64,000 bases of DNA, taken from Cytospora piceicola. Lineage: Eukaryota > Ascomycota > Sordariomycetes > Diaporthales > Cytosporaceae. Made by a program: the position numbers and the translations under genes. Below the pieces are notes generated by a model. The model was not told the DNA's origin. It saw only the letters and a list, made by a program, of their open reading frames with translations, and ran no database searches. Positions 21,524-32,812 of this stretch are shown here, in pieces (the first letter of the stretch is position 1; each line of letters opens with the position of its first letter). The DNA is taken from contig JALQBC010000004.1 of NCBI GenBank assembly GCA_023375675.1, forward strand, positions 682,001-746,000. Reading direction: 5' to 3'.

Positions 21524-22510
21524 TCAGAAAGGGTACCCCGTGTCTGCCTGCCAATGTCCCAAATCAACGGCTGCTGCTAACGTCTGCAAGCCGGGCATGG
21601 GTAGGTCTTGATCCGCGTTCGAATCCGGCAACGGAAGCCCGTGAGACAGGCAATGCTGTTCCAGGAGGCGAACGCGATCTTGTAAGGTCTTGATTTGGCT
21701 TCATGTCGACCCGAGGCCGAAGAGCCGGTCAGCAAAGTTGATGGCGTACAGTGAATTTCAATAGGCGCACACATGTAGAGAAAATAAAGAGAGCGAGGGA
21801 GTTACTTACGCATCTTTCATTGCGCTGCTTGGATCTGCTGCTGAGACGAACTGCTGCCTTCCTGGATGAGGCGGTGGGTGAGCGTTCTGCTGAGCATTTT
21901 GGGCAGACTGGGTAGGTAGAGCTTGTCGACGTCTAGGCGCCCTGGCCGCAGGTGCATTGTTCATTTCTGGTCGAGTAGTCAGAGGCTGAGGGTGCACTGG
22001 CTCCTCGGATGACTGGGGCTGGACGTGGCCCTGTTGGTCCATATCAGAGAGAGGCGCGAGCTGAGCATCGGTAAAGACAGAGCCCTTCTGCCTCCGGTGC
22101 CTCTTCCTCCTGTTCAGCTCCGACACGGGCCTCACCCTGCCGAGCTTATGATCCCATCGCCGAAATAGCTTGAGCTCATTGCGGAGTTTGCCGACGGCGG
22201 AGAGGGAGATGGTGAAGCCGTCGGCGGTGAGCTTCTGATGCAGCTCCTCGTCGGTCTTGGGACGAGTGCTGCGGTCTGTCCAGTACGCCCTGATCTGGTC
22301 CTTGAGCTCGTCGGTCACTTCTGTGCGGACGCGGATGATGGCGGTATCCCACTCCTTGAAGCGCTGGTGGATGGTCCTGGCCGATACCTTGCAGCCATGT
22401 TGGGTGAGGAGGATTTCCTCGATGCGTGGCCAGGGTGTCTTGTCTCGATAGAGCTGGATGATCAGGTCTTTATGTTGTTCAAAGTCGATACGGGGACGTC
22501 CTCCGGTCAT
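21524..22510 (-). CDS. HTH DNA-binding-like protein with C-terminal coiled coil, two exons
   Basis: Exon 1 is 22510-21810 and exon 2 is 21698-21524, giving 291 aa. The intron has a consensus GTAAGT donor at 21809, a GCTGAC branch-like site and an AAG acceptor ending 21699. Without splicing the frame stops right after the donor. Splicing instead joins to QIKTLQDRVRLLEQHCLSHG, a clear coiled-coil-like heptad stretch, which supports the second exon. Residues 1-57 (starting GRPRIDFEQHKDLIIQLYRD) resemble the helix-turn-helix found in fungal Clr5-like and transposase-type DNA-binding proteins. Residues about 60-112 look like a second HTH of the same kind. The middle (about 130-233) is basic, then Gln/Pro/Ala-rich and disordered. 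No catalytic transposase domain is attached, so a DNA-binding regulator or domesticated transposase-like protein is the likely class. Target and role unknown. Confidence 0.75.
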
Positions 22511-23307
22511 TATTTACGAAGCATCGACTAGGATGTACATGAGCAGGCAGCAGGTGGTATAGATGAGTTAGGTGTAAGTTGTGACAGATTGTAAGCGTGC
22601 ATGTACACTGTGGACTATGACTGTGGTCGTTGAAGGATGAAGCGGACAAAAAGGCGAGAGCGAGACGGAGCCGACGCGTGCCCACCGGAAGTCGGCCGAG
22701 GCCCTGATCTGAATTAGGGCCCCCTCTAACCTTTGAGGCATCCCCTGGCGTTACCCCGGATTTCGGGCAGGACGATCCCCTGATTGGCGCTACTTGAGGG
22801 GCCCCTTGGCCCCTTTACTGGGTTATCTGCTGCTGCAAGATCGGTTCAATCAGCCCCTGGGTGGGAATGACAGCACGCCTTCCAAGGTTCCAAGGTTGCC
22901 ACAGGCGGAAAGCTTAGTGCGGTTCAGTGCGGTCGCACCTCGTGACAACAACACTGTACGATCAGAATTAAGGTTATGACCCCCTCGAAGATCTAAGAAG
23001 CAGATCTCTTGTTCCCACAACCCCCTCGTCCGTCCTTCTGCTTCCTATCCAGCCTTCGCTCCTACTTTTGCATTCCGAGGCAACCTGTTTGCAGTCAACC
23101 GCTTTTCCCCCTCCATGTCCATACTGCAGTAGTGCCAGTCTCTCTGCACGGACATGGTTTTGACCGCGAGGAGGCCCCTCGAAGCAATATCATTTGCCCT
23201 ATCCTCGTCATCACCGACCCGTCGCATCGCATAGACAGTCAGTCAACTTCAATGCCACGAGCCGAGCTTGGGTCACCAGTACCCAAGACTTCCAGCTATT
23301 TCACACG
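22511..23307. other. Divergent promoter region, HTH gene / Dcr2-like gene
   Basis: The two flanking genes start at 22510 (-) and 23308 (+), so this 0.8-kb stretch must carry both promoters. No gene or clear regulatory motif was recognised. Confidence 0.5.
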
Positions 23308-25194
23308 ATGACGCGCCGAATAGTAAGCTGGCCTGGCCTGTTCCAAACCTCTTTGCGCCGGGATTGCGGACGCGCAAAGGGATGCCGAAGAACAACAACT
23401 AACTTGAACCTAACCCTCACCCAGGTCAGGACCATTGTCCAGGTCGCCTCCATATCCGTCTTCACCTTCCTCTTCGTCTTCTTCCTGGACAGGAACTTCC
23501 GCGTCCTCCCCTCCGCCATCCACGAGTACATGCCACAGCACCACGCCGGGCTCCTCATCACCGACATCACCATCAAGAAATGCTCCTCCATCAACATCTT
23601 CTCCTCCTGCCGGCTCGACCCCGACGTATGGCACCGCATCGACAAGGACCTATACCTGGGCAAGACCATGGTGAGCAGCGCATACGTCCACGTGCGCAGG
23701 AAGAAGGAGGAGGAGCTCACGTCCGATGACAAGGTCATCATCGACGTCGTCGTGGGGCGGCTCGACCCGGGGACACACACGAAGGGCGAGGCCGATGAGC
23801 GGTGGGAGAAGAGGGAGGCCGGTCTATGGATCAAGAGGTCGGCCAAGAAGCACGCCATCGACTCCAAGCGCACAATCACCGCCGTGGACGTCCTGTTTGG
23901 CGATGACGCAGTCGAGGCCCGTGACGGGTGGGAGATGCCTCAGAAGGGCACGCCACTGATTTTGGACGCCGGCGCGCAGTTTCCTTCGGCGCACATCACG
24001 GTGCGGAGAGGGAGCCAGCAGGAACCAAAGAAGCCGGAGCCGAGGATCAAGGACAACGGGAAGTTCAAGGTCATGCAGGTGTCTGACATGCACTTGAGCA
24101 CCGGGGTGGGGGTCTGTCGAGAGGCCCTGCCAGAGAGTCCGGACGGCGAGAAATGTGAAGCCGACACGAGGACGTTAGACTTTGTCAACAGGGTCCTGGA
24201 AGATGAGAAGCCAGACCTGGTTGTTTTGAGCGGCGATCAAATCAACGGAAATACCGCCCCAGACGCGCAGTCTGTAAGTAGGCTTGAATTCCGGGCTCAC
24301 AAAGCGAAGTCCTTACTGACACTCATGACAGGCTATCTTCAAATACGCCCAACTCCTCATCAAGCACAAAGTGCCTTACGTCACCATCTTCGGCAACCAT
24401 GATGATGAAGGCGCCGCCGGGGCGCTCTCACGCGCCAACCAGATGGCCCTGGTTGAGACGCTCCCTTACTCGCTCTCTAAGTCCGGACCGGACGATATTG
24501 ATGGAGTGGGCAACTATTATCTGGAGATACTGGCCAAGGGCAGCTCGAAGCACTCTGCCCTGACAATATATTTGCTTGACACGCACTCGTATTCGCCCGA
24601 TGAGCGCCATTATCAGGGCTACGACTGGATCAAGAAGAACCAGATCGACTGGTTCCGGCAGACCGCACAGGGTTTGAAAAAGAAGCATAGCGAGTACACG
24701 CACGTGCACCTGGATATTGCCTTTATACATATCCCCTTGCCGGAGTACCGGGAACAAGAGCAGTACTATAAGGGCGAATGGAGGGAAATCGTCACCGCAC
24801 CGACTTATAATTCAGGGTTCAGGGATGCCCTGGTAGAGCAGGGCGTTGTCATGGTCAGCGCCGGACAGTAAGTACCCTATCTACTCCCATCTTTCAACGC
24901 TTCACCAGAGATAACCACTCACAATCACTCTTCAGTGACCACGCCAACGAATACTGCGCCCTTTCCACAAACGAAGAAATTCCCGAGCTCTGGATGTGCT
25001 ATGCTGGAGGCTCGGGCTTCGGTGGTTACGGGGGCTACGGCGAATTCCACCGGAAGATCAGGATATTCGACCTTGACCTCAACGTAGGGAGGATCACGAC
25101 CTGGAAGAGGGTTGAGTGGGGGGACACCAAGGCGAGGCTGGATGAACAGATCATCGTTGATTCTGGAAAGCCAACGGCGCCGATGGACGAATGA
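23308..25194 (+). CDS. Dcr2-type calcineurin-like phosphoesterase, membrane anchored
   Basis: Four exons (23308-23322, 23425-24273, 24332-24867, 24936-25194) encode 552 aa. Introns are 102, 58 and 68 nt with GTAAGC or GTAAGT donors. Residues about 8-25 are a hydrophobic N-terminal anchor. All metallophosphoesterase motifs are present: DxH at D226/H228, GD at 275-276, GNHD at 309-312, H421 and GHDH at 466-469. The last is created only when intron 3 is removed, which confirms that junction. The N-terminal region (HAGLLITDITIKKC, RIDKDLYLG) matches the Dcr2 family. Yeast Dcr2 is a Ser/Thr phosphatase affecting Sic1 and cell-cycle start, and it counteracts Ire1 in the unfolded protein response (family knowledge). 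The first exon codes for only MTRRI. Intron 1 has no stop and is a multiple of three, so its retention would add 34 residues. Role in this organism is inferred. Confidence 0.92.
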
Positions 25195-26621
25195 AGAGGT
25201 GAAGGCAGAAGAGGAAGAAGAAAAAATGGGGCGAGGCAGCTGGATGCCTGACGAATCGTTTCTTTTATTATTATTGGATTCGCGGCCTTGCTTCTCTGCT
25301 TCGCGATGGAAATCATTTGCTTATTCTTGTGGGAATCAAGCGAAGTAGAACGGCGTTGGCGGCGTATGTGGTGGGCTTGACGAATGGGCATCTTTATCAT
25401 CATCTTGACTTTAGCAAGGCAGATATCATGGGGGGTAACACCGGATTGCTTTTAGGAAGTGAAACAACGCAGCCAGGCAATCGTTAACTTGCTGTGCCCG
25501 GGGCAGGGGGAATGCTCAGATACTGTTTGGCTTCAGCAAACCGCCAGCACGAAAGGAATATCGGCCAGCACCGAAAAGTGCGTCCTGAGATATATGACGG
25601 CGAATGTCCTGCAGATCGTCGAGTTGTGTGTGCTGTGCATGATCTGGAATGAGTTGTGCTGGTAGGGAGGATTTGGTGGGAAAGCAAAGAAAAGAAGGAT
25701 GCAAACCACGCGAATGACACGAAATCGTGACATTTTTAGCAAGCATACTTAAGTACTCATTATACAAAGATAACGGCCCTTAGGACTCCTCACTTGATAT
25801 AGATGAACTCTACATATATGCATGGTTGGTATGCACATCAGTACAATATGGCATGTGAATAGGTATGTACCAACTGATGCGGACTATCCCGTATTAGCTG
25901 AACACCATGGCTATTGACCGCGCCTATATATCCAGTATAGGATTGGTCTGTACAAATATCTCGTGCACACTCCTGGTCCCAACACAGTCATGCTCTCGTC
26001 ATTTACATCACTAAGCAGTGTCGAAGTTCGCTTGATGATTGGTGGGATGACCATCAAGCGCCGATGATTTGAATGTGAATCTGTTCTTCATATTTCAGAC
26101 ATCAATGTCATCATGTCTGCAATAAACCCCAGCCCGATTCAAACAAGAAACTCCTTATTCGCCGTGCGACAGACCCTATCCATCACCCAGAAAGAGACAA
26201 AAAGAAGAAGGGGGTGGGGACTCCCTTTGTAACGGCCGGATGGCCGGAAATTCAAAATCGCAACTCCGAGGCTTTCCCTTCCTGATATCATGTTATGTTG
26301 CTTTTCCCCGTTCATCGTCCGGAGACATCAATGGTTCTCCTCCAAGCCATGAGGCACAACCCTGTGTGCGCTGCCTTGGTGACCAAAGGTGTTGAGCACC
26401 CCTTAATTGAAGCACGACCGTAATTTGGGTATTTCCATTCAGTTTCTCGCTCCTTGCGAGGCTTTTATCCTTATTTTGTCAGCTCATACAAAACTTCACA
26501 GCCCCCCCATACTGGCAGGCTCCTGCGCCGTGCTTGATGCCAGCTACAATACTGCGTGACCGTAAATTCCAGCTCCATTGACGCGCGCCATTCCTTTCTG
26601 TTTCAAACTGGCCCAGAAGTT
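25195..26621. other. Convergent intergenic region, Dcr2-like / Ssh4-like
   Basis: The 3' ends of both neighbours face this region. No gene is supported. A TACTTAAGTA palindrome lies at 25746. Confidence 0.5.
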
Positions 26622-28248
26622 TCACCGCGTGGACCTAGCGCTATCACTGCGATCCCGTCCTGCACCCTGCCGCACAGCATCACTGTAACTCGGGATGGGC
26701 GGACCCTCCGGCCCCGCTGTGTCACTCCTGCTCCGTGCCGTCGTCGTGACTGACGATGCCCCTCGACTCCGCGATACCCGTATCAGCGGCGTGTGGTCGC
26801 TCTCAGAGCTACTGCGTCGACTTCCAGCCTCGGAGGATTCCGGGCTGGTGTATTCAGGTGGCGGATGACTCGGCTGCTGCAGGCCTAGTCCAACTGTAGA
26901 GTGCACCGTCGTCCCATCGGCGGGAGCGACAGCAGCACTGCTAGGCTCGCCACCATCGTCGTTGGGTACAAGCTGGGCAAGGGAGATGTCAGTGGGACTC
27001 CGCGCAGGGCCGGGGCTAGTCGGAGGAAGAACCCTAAAATTTCCCGATCGCGTGCGGCCATGGCCATGTCGGGGGTCAAGGTTTGGTTGATGCTGTGGCC
27101 TGAAGTACGTCTGAAGAGACTGGCCCTGGTCTTGACCCTGTGCTTGCGACCCGGCATATCCATCCTTTCTTCCAGTTTCCAATAGGATGCTGCCGGCTTC
27201 GGAGCCGTAAGGGGGTGGGGGGGCCAACGACCCGGTCATTGGGGCCAGGCCCCATTTCTTGACGTTGGCTTCGATGAATACAAAGCCAGCCTGGCCAAAG
27301 TTGACGTGGACGGTTGCGGGTCCATTGGCTCCAATTGCGGGGAAGAAGTTCTGGTTCTTCATTCCATGCACCGCATCGTCTAGTTTCTTGCCGTTGCGGG
27401 TAAAGAATATGCAACCAGTCCGAGGACGGTAGCCGCATCCGATGACATCGCCTTGGACGAACTGCGGTGCGTACGGTGTGTGGTTAAATGGTTGGTTGAG
27501 ACGTTTGAAGCCATTGTTGAAGTAAGCTACCGAATGTTTGTGGAAGCCTGCCGAAGAGTCAGTTACTGCGACTGCGAGCATGTGGGCGCAGCTGTATCCC
27601 GGAAGCATACCTGGTAGCCTGAACAAGGGATATGGCTTGGTAGCCATACCGATGGCCAGCACTGTAGATTCGGGCTTGTCGTATACCTTGGTCTCCCAGT
27701 AATACACCTCGTTCTGTTTCGGAACGGGCAGGTTGGTCATGACGGTGCATTCAGAGTCGAAGAACTCTATCTCGGTGCGGGCTTCGACGAAGCAGTTTGC
27801 GATCTCGAGCTCCGGCTCGAATTCCCAGGCTGAAACGCCCTTCTCTTGTATGGCCAGATACTGTGAAAGTGAGATATCGGTCTGGAGGGACTCGGGAGGG
27901 TTCGACATGACAAATGCTGCGTCGAGAGTCAGCTTAGCCTGCCTCGTTCCTATATTCTGGGACAGGAGTACACGACTACATGGACGTACCTTTGGCCCTG
28001 AGATACTCTGATCTCTGCATATCATCCATCGTCTCCAAGGCCTCTTCCTCCTCCCTTGCAAAAGCCTGCTCATCATCGTACTCGCCAGGCCGTCCGATCC
28101 GATCGAGGAAAATGCGACCGGGGCTGGTGTATTTGAAGAAGTAGATGAGCACGAAGATGAAGCCAATTAACACGGCGGAGCCAAGGGATGAGAGTAGGCC
28201 GATAAGGACGCCGTTAATGGCATCTGGCGATGGGCGGCTGGGCGCCAT
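26622..28248 (-). CDS. SSH4: Ssh4-type SPRY-domain Rsp5 adaptor
   Basis: Three exons (28248-27990, 27916-27611, 27547-26622) encode 496 aa. Residues about 13-38 form one transmembrane helix (GVLIGLLSSLGSAVLIGF and on). A B30.2/SPRY domain follows at roughly 130-290, with VYYWETKVYD, VQGDVIGCGYRPRTG, IFFTRNGKKL and FGQAGFVFIEANVKKWGLAP, which are typical of Ssh4/Ear1. PPxY motifs lie just after it (PPPPY, about 298-302) and near the C-terminus (PPEY, 418-421). Family role: Ssh4 sits in endosomal or vacuolar membranes, binds cargo through SPRY, and recruits the HECT ligase Rsp5 through PPxY for multivesicular-body sorting. Intron 2 (27610-27548, 63 nt) has no stop and keeps frame. It was placed because it interrupts the SPRY core at RLPG/FHKHSVAY. 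The tail is Ser/Arg-rich and disordered. Confidence 0.92.
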
Positions 28249-31200
28249 CTTGTATGGTGTGGGTGGGCGACTATCTGTATTGTGGTTTACGGTCTCTTAT
28301 GATTGTCGATTATATCGTGGGGACTTTGGTCCGAGGTGGCGTCACCGCCGTGACGGAAGCATTCGAGAAGTCTCGCTTCACAGGAATGATAATGAAGAGG
28401 CAGAATAAGAAGTGAACAGGAACGCGGCTGGTAAGGGTTGTCCTTGTGATGGGCAATAGAAGCAAAAGAGAAGATGGAGGCAGTCGAAGTGGTTGGAAGG
28501 CAAGCGTTCGTGTGAGTGGCGTGGTGGGTTCACAAGGGTGACGCTGGAGCTGCTGGGTCCTGATGATCCGCCAGTTGTTCTGGTTGGTTGTCAGGCACAA
28601 TCGCTTGGTATCGCAGGCGTGCGTGGCAGGTCAGCGCAGAAATCGGAGCGGAGGTCTCGTCTTCAGCTGCAGGCTTAGGCTTGTACAGGTTACTAGGTTT
28701 GTACGGATCCGTACCGTAAGTAGCGCAGCGGGCAGTGATAGTGAGGAGATTGTGTAGTAGTGTCACAGGTTGCGAAGAAATAAATAATAGTAACAACAGC
28801 AATGCGCTTGGCTGGAATACAATGAAGTGGTAGCAAAGTGGTGGATCGGATTGGGTATCTCTAGGTTTTCTCGAAAAGAATAAGAAAGATGATTCAAGCT
28901 TCGCAGCCAAAAGAACCGAACCGGTATTGGCGGGGAAGCGGGAGGAGAAGGAAATCCAGTTTTATTAGTCGAGATATGTGGACGGACGTAATAATGTATA
29001 CGGTCGAGTCGGTTGATGATGATTGACCGCGGCTTGTGGGTGAAATGCTAGGTACATGGGGCGATGAGTACTTACTTAAGTACTTGAGTACCCTACTAAT
29101 AGCCCTGGAGCCCTGGAGGTAGGTAAAGTACGCAGTATGCAGGCAGCCAGCAGCCAGCCAGCCAGCCAGCTTAGCCCACCACCGGTACTTGCACCTGGGG
29201 CAGCTAGCCCTGCTAGCAGCCACCTGGGCACCTGGACAGGCCTTTGGAGAAGGGCGTTTCGTTGTCTGCGACTTCCGTTTCTCCCCATCAGACCGACTTC
29301 AGATAGCCAGGCAAGTACCTATGTAGCTACTTAAGTATGCTTACCCCACTGTTAGTGGTCTCACACTAATCTCGAGTATAACTGAGATTCTTATGTCAGC
29401 CCGGTACATGAAGTCAAATGTAAGTCATGGTTGTCTGGCAACCTTGGAACTCTGTTCCTGCATAGGAACCACTGCACATGTGTGCTATCATCTATCTACA
29501 CATATTCCACAAGCAATGCAGTCGATGCAACTTCTACCGAGCCTGAACTCAATCTGTTGTTATTGCTTATCTCTTTCCCTTTACATTTTCCCAAATCTCC
29601 CGCCTCTCTGCAAAAATAGGTAAACAAATACCCTTGCCCTCTCTGTGGGTCTGGCCTGTTCCATGGCCATGTTTCAAGAGCCGCAAGAGCCGCAACCTGT
29701 CTCGTGTACTGTACGATGCCCCAAGGTTATGTAGTATTGGCCATGACTATATTTAAAACTCATCTCTAGCGCCCTCCTTCTCTGTCAGCAGCTTTGATTT
29801 CTGCATTGGAGGGTCTGATCTTCTGGGGGGCTCACAGCCAACACTGCTTTTCGATACTGCAGTGCACAATGCGACAACGGTTCGGTGGGGTTCGGTGAGG
29901 TGGATGAACCGGCCATTTGGTTTAATCCAGGGAACCCAGAGAACCCAATATGTTCTCGTTCTTATGCGAAATCGTACTCGTTGACAGTCTCATTATATAC
30001 TTAGGTATACATGCATCCCATCATCCAACTCTCACCCAAGCTGTTGGTACCTAAAGGGAAATGCTCAACTCGGCTGTCCAACTCGGCGCCATCCTCATTG
30101 CACCCCCAAGGAAAAAAGCCTTCAATGTGAGGCCCCTCCCAAAAAAAAAAGGTCAAAAATAACATACAACACCAGGTATTCGCTGGTCGTCACCGACCCA
30201 ACTACTAATCCGGCCGTCAGTGGCTTGTCTCGGGCAGAGCGGACGGGATGCCGAATTTTCCACTGCGTATGGTCGTATGTGATAGTGGTGATGCCGCTGC
30301 GGTTTATATCTGCTCTACTACCTTCTTGAATGACCTCGGGACCCCTCCCCTCCCGCGGCCCGCATCGATCGAATCAATTCAGGCAGTAAACAAGCCAACC
30401 CTCTAGGTCGTTGCACATTTCCCTCCTGTGGCGATCACGATAACCCGTGGTGCTCCCCTGCCCTTGACTCGTATTGAGATAAGCTTGACGAGGCCAAAGA
30501 CAGGGGCTCACCATGAATACGGAGCTGATGATGGAGATCATCCGCGACTCTTCCCAGCCTTGGGCTCTTCCCCGTTACTTCGTCAAGCCAGAATGCAGGT
30601 GACCAATAGCAGTGTGAAGGGCTCATCGAAACCAAAGCGACATTCCCATCCCAGCCGTTGAGCACAGGGGCATAGGCCGAGTTATATATGAACCACAAGG
30701 GTCGATGCTACAACAACGAGTGTTGTTATGGCGCAGTACACAGCCGTTGTGTCAAAGTGTATGTTGTATGTCATATACCACATCGAGTAGATGCAAGGGC
30801 AACCCGTGCTGCCGTATGAGATCCCGCAAAGGAGATCGCAGGCGGAGACGACGTCCGACGTTGCTACAACCACAAGCTGGTGTAGATACCACAGCCAGGC
30901 CAATAGGACAGGGATTGATTGATATGTTGTCACAGTGCTCGCTGGTGACTGGACGTCCCGTTGATCTGGAGGTCAGTTGAGACGGTCAGTCTTGTGAAGC
31001 TCGATTTAAGGTGATGTTCCAGACCCGTGAATGTATCACGAAGATGGAACCTGAATGGGAAGCAATGCTCATGACTGTAAGCTGGTATCCTGCCTCATAT
31101 TCCGGAAACAGTTTATCTTGTGATTCGTGATTGTTTACATTATATTGACAATGTTGCCCCCCCAAGTGTCCAGTAGTTGATTAACGCCTTTTAAAAATGT

Positions 31201-31414
31201 AGAAGCAAGCAGACAATCGTATGTACTCAACGACGCAGAGGAACGTCGAGACGCTTATAAAAACCCTAGACCGGCCGGCTTCTTCCCAGTTGTCGTCGTC
31301 GCCTTCGTAACAAATCCCATGACTTATTGCGTCTCCCCTCGTGTGATTCATGCCAATAAAATAACCGTCCTTCAAGTCGCATTACTCGCATAATTCATCG
31401 AGAACACACACCCC
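28249..31414. other. Intergenic region upstream of the Ssh4-like gene, 3.2 kb
   Basis: No gene is supported. Visible are TACTTAAGTA palindromes at 29073 and 29328, a TACTTAGGTA at 29998, and a CAGC/CCAG simple repeat at about 29142-29170. Several hundred bases adjacent to 28248 are presumably Ssh4 promoter and leader. Confidence 0.5.
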
Positions 31415-32812
31415 CTATCTCTCCCGGCGGTACCCACGGTCCCCACGGTCCCCCCGGTCCCCACCCCCGCTCCTCCTCTTCTTCCTCTTCTCCGCCGCAT
31501 AGTCCCTCACGTCCGTGCCGGCCGCCGACGTGCCGGCGTCGGAGCTGCCCACCCCGGAGCTCGACGAAAGGCCGGGGATGACGTGGTGGTACGACTTGGT
31601 GCCGACCTCGCTGCCGACGTCGCTCCCCACCCAGCTGCCCGGCACCCGGCTCTCGGCCTCCTCCTCGACCGCGTCGTAGCTGGGCGGCGCCTCCACCAGC
31701 GCGCTGTCCTCGTCCACCACGTTGTGCCGCTGCCACGAGAAGTCCCTCCTCTGGTGGGACGACGAGGCCCCCGCGGCGGACGCCGCCGCCGCCCGCCGGC
31801 CCCGCTCCTGCAGCTTCTTGGCCTCGGCGCGGATCCGCGCCGTCTCCCGGATGTCGCGCTTGTCGGCGGTCGAGTAGACCTTGCGGATGCCGCCCGACTT
31901 CTTGGGCTTCTCGGGCGACCGGGCCGGCTCGTGGTCGTGGTCGTGGTCGTGGTCCCTGTCGCGGATCGGGCCCATGAGCTCCGAGGTCACGCTGCTCTCG
32001 GTGTAGCCGCCGCGGGACGACTCGGTCGGGTTCGTCGAGCCGTCCCACTCGCTCGCGTCGCTCTCCCTGTTGATGCCGCCCACGCGCGCCGCCTTCTCGT
32101 GCCGGTAGTTGCGCAGGTACTCCTCGGCCTCGGCCTCGGCGTGCTCGTCCACCACGTTGCCGTCCTCGGCGACCTTGCGCCTGCCCGCGCCGCCGCCGCC
32201 GCCGTGGCCGCTGCTGCTGTGCTTCTCGTCCCTCTCGCGGCGCCTCTCCTCCCGCCGGCGCTCCTTCTCGCGCTCCTTCTGCTCGCGCCTCTTGCGCTTG
32301 CGCTCGCGCCCCGCCACGTCGCTCACGCCGCCCGTGATGCCCGTGGTGCCGCTGATGACGGTCGTGGCGTCCTCGGTGTTGCCGTCGTCCATGTCCTTGT
32401 ACACGCTGCCGCCGCCCAGGTCGGTCACGGTGGTGGCGCCCGAGAGGGTGGTGCCGTTGGGGCCGCGGCGCCGCAGCACCGTGGACTTGTAGTCGTCCCA
32501 GTCGTTCTCCTTGAAGTAGAAGCCGCCGTTGCGGGCCCAGAAGAAGAACCAGATGCCCAGAATGATGATGCCGGCGCCGATCAGGCCGAAGACGATGAAG
32601 ACGAACTTGTTGTTGATGTCGTGGGGGTGCACGATGCCGGCCTCGGGGTCCGGCCCGTCGGTGTCGTCGCGGCCCAGGAGGATGGACCGTGCTGTGAGGG
32701 GGCCGAGGGATGAGCCATCGTTGACTTTGCCATCTGGGCTGCGGGTGGAGAGGTCTGAGGATAGGGCGTGGCCCAGGAGAGAGCGGGCGTAGGTGGCGAA
32801 GGTTGGGGCCAT
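31415..32812 (-). CDS. Single-pass membrane protein with charged coil and PPSY motif
   Basis: An intronless 465-aa frame. Residues about 70-92 (FVFIVFGLIGAGIIILGIWF and on) form a single transmembrane helix, with a short N-terminal side of about 69 residues and a long, mostly polar side. That side has a very basic Arg/Lys/Glu-rich helix (about 165-195), a Gly/His run, a DHDHDHDH repeat encoded by a GTGGTC repeat near 31926-31950, and a PPSYDAV motif around residues 374-380, a candidate WW-domain ligand for an Rsp5-type ligase. I do not recognise a named family. The layout resembles uncharacterised membrane proteins of filamentous ascomycetes. The gene is very GC-rich at third positions, which leaves other frames open by chance. 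Confident as a gene; function unknown. Confidence 0.82.
   Translation of the reverse strand: MAPTFATYARSLLGHALSSDLSTRSPDGKVNDGSSLGPLTARSILLGRDDTDGPDPEAGIVHPHDINNKFVFIVFGLIGAGIIILGIWFFFWARNGGFYFKENDWDDYKSTVLRRRGPNGTTLSGATTVTDLGGGSVYKDMDDGNTEDATTVISGTTGITGGVSDVAGRERKRKRREQKEREKERRREERRRERDEKHSSSGHGGGGGAGRRKVAEDGNVVDEHAEAEAEEYLRNYRHEKAARVGGINRESDASEWDGSTNPTESSRGGYTESSVTSELMGPIRDRDHDHDHDHEPARSPEKPKKSGGIRKVYSTADKRDIRETARIRAEAKKLQERGRRAAAASAAGASSSHQRRDFSWQRHNVVDEDSALVEAPPSYDAVEEEAESRVPGSWVGSDVGSEVGTKSYHHVIPGLSSSSGVGSSDAGTSAAGTDVRDYAAEKRKKRRSGGGDRGDRGDRGYRRER

Noticed and set aside
21601..21640. B-box-like GCGTTCGAATCCGG, possible tRNA
   Set aside because: It lies inside exon 2 of the HTH gene, and no A box, acceptor stem or anticodon arm can be drawn around it.
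31583..32713. 376-codon frame on the plus strand opposite the membrane protein gene
   Set aside because: Val/Ala/Leu/Arg-biased shadow expected from GC-rich third positions on the other strand. No ATG context or domain.
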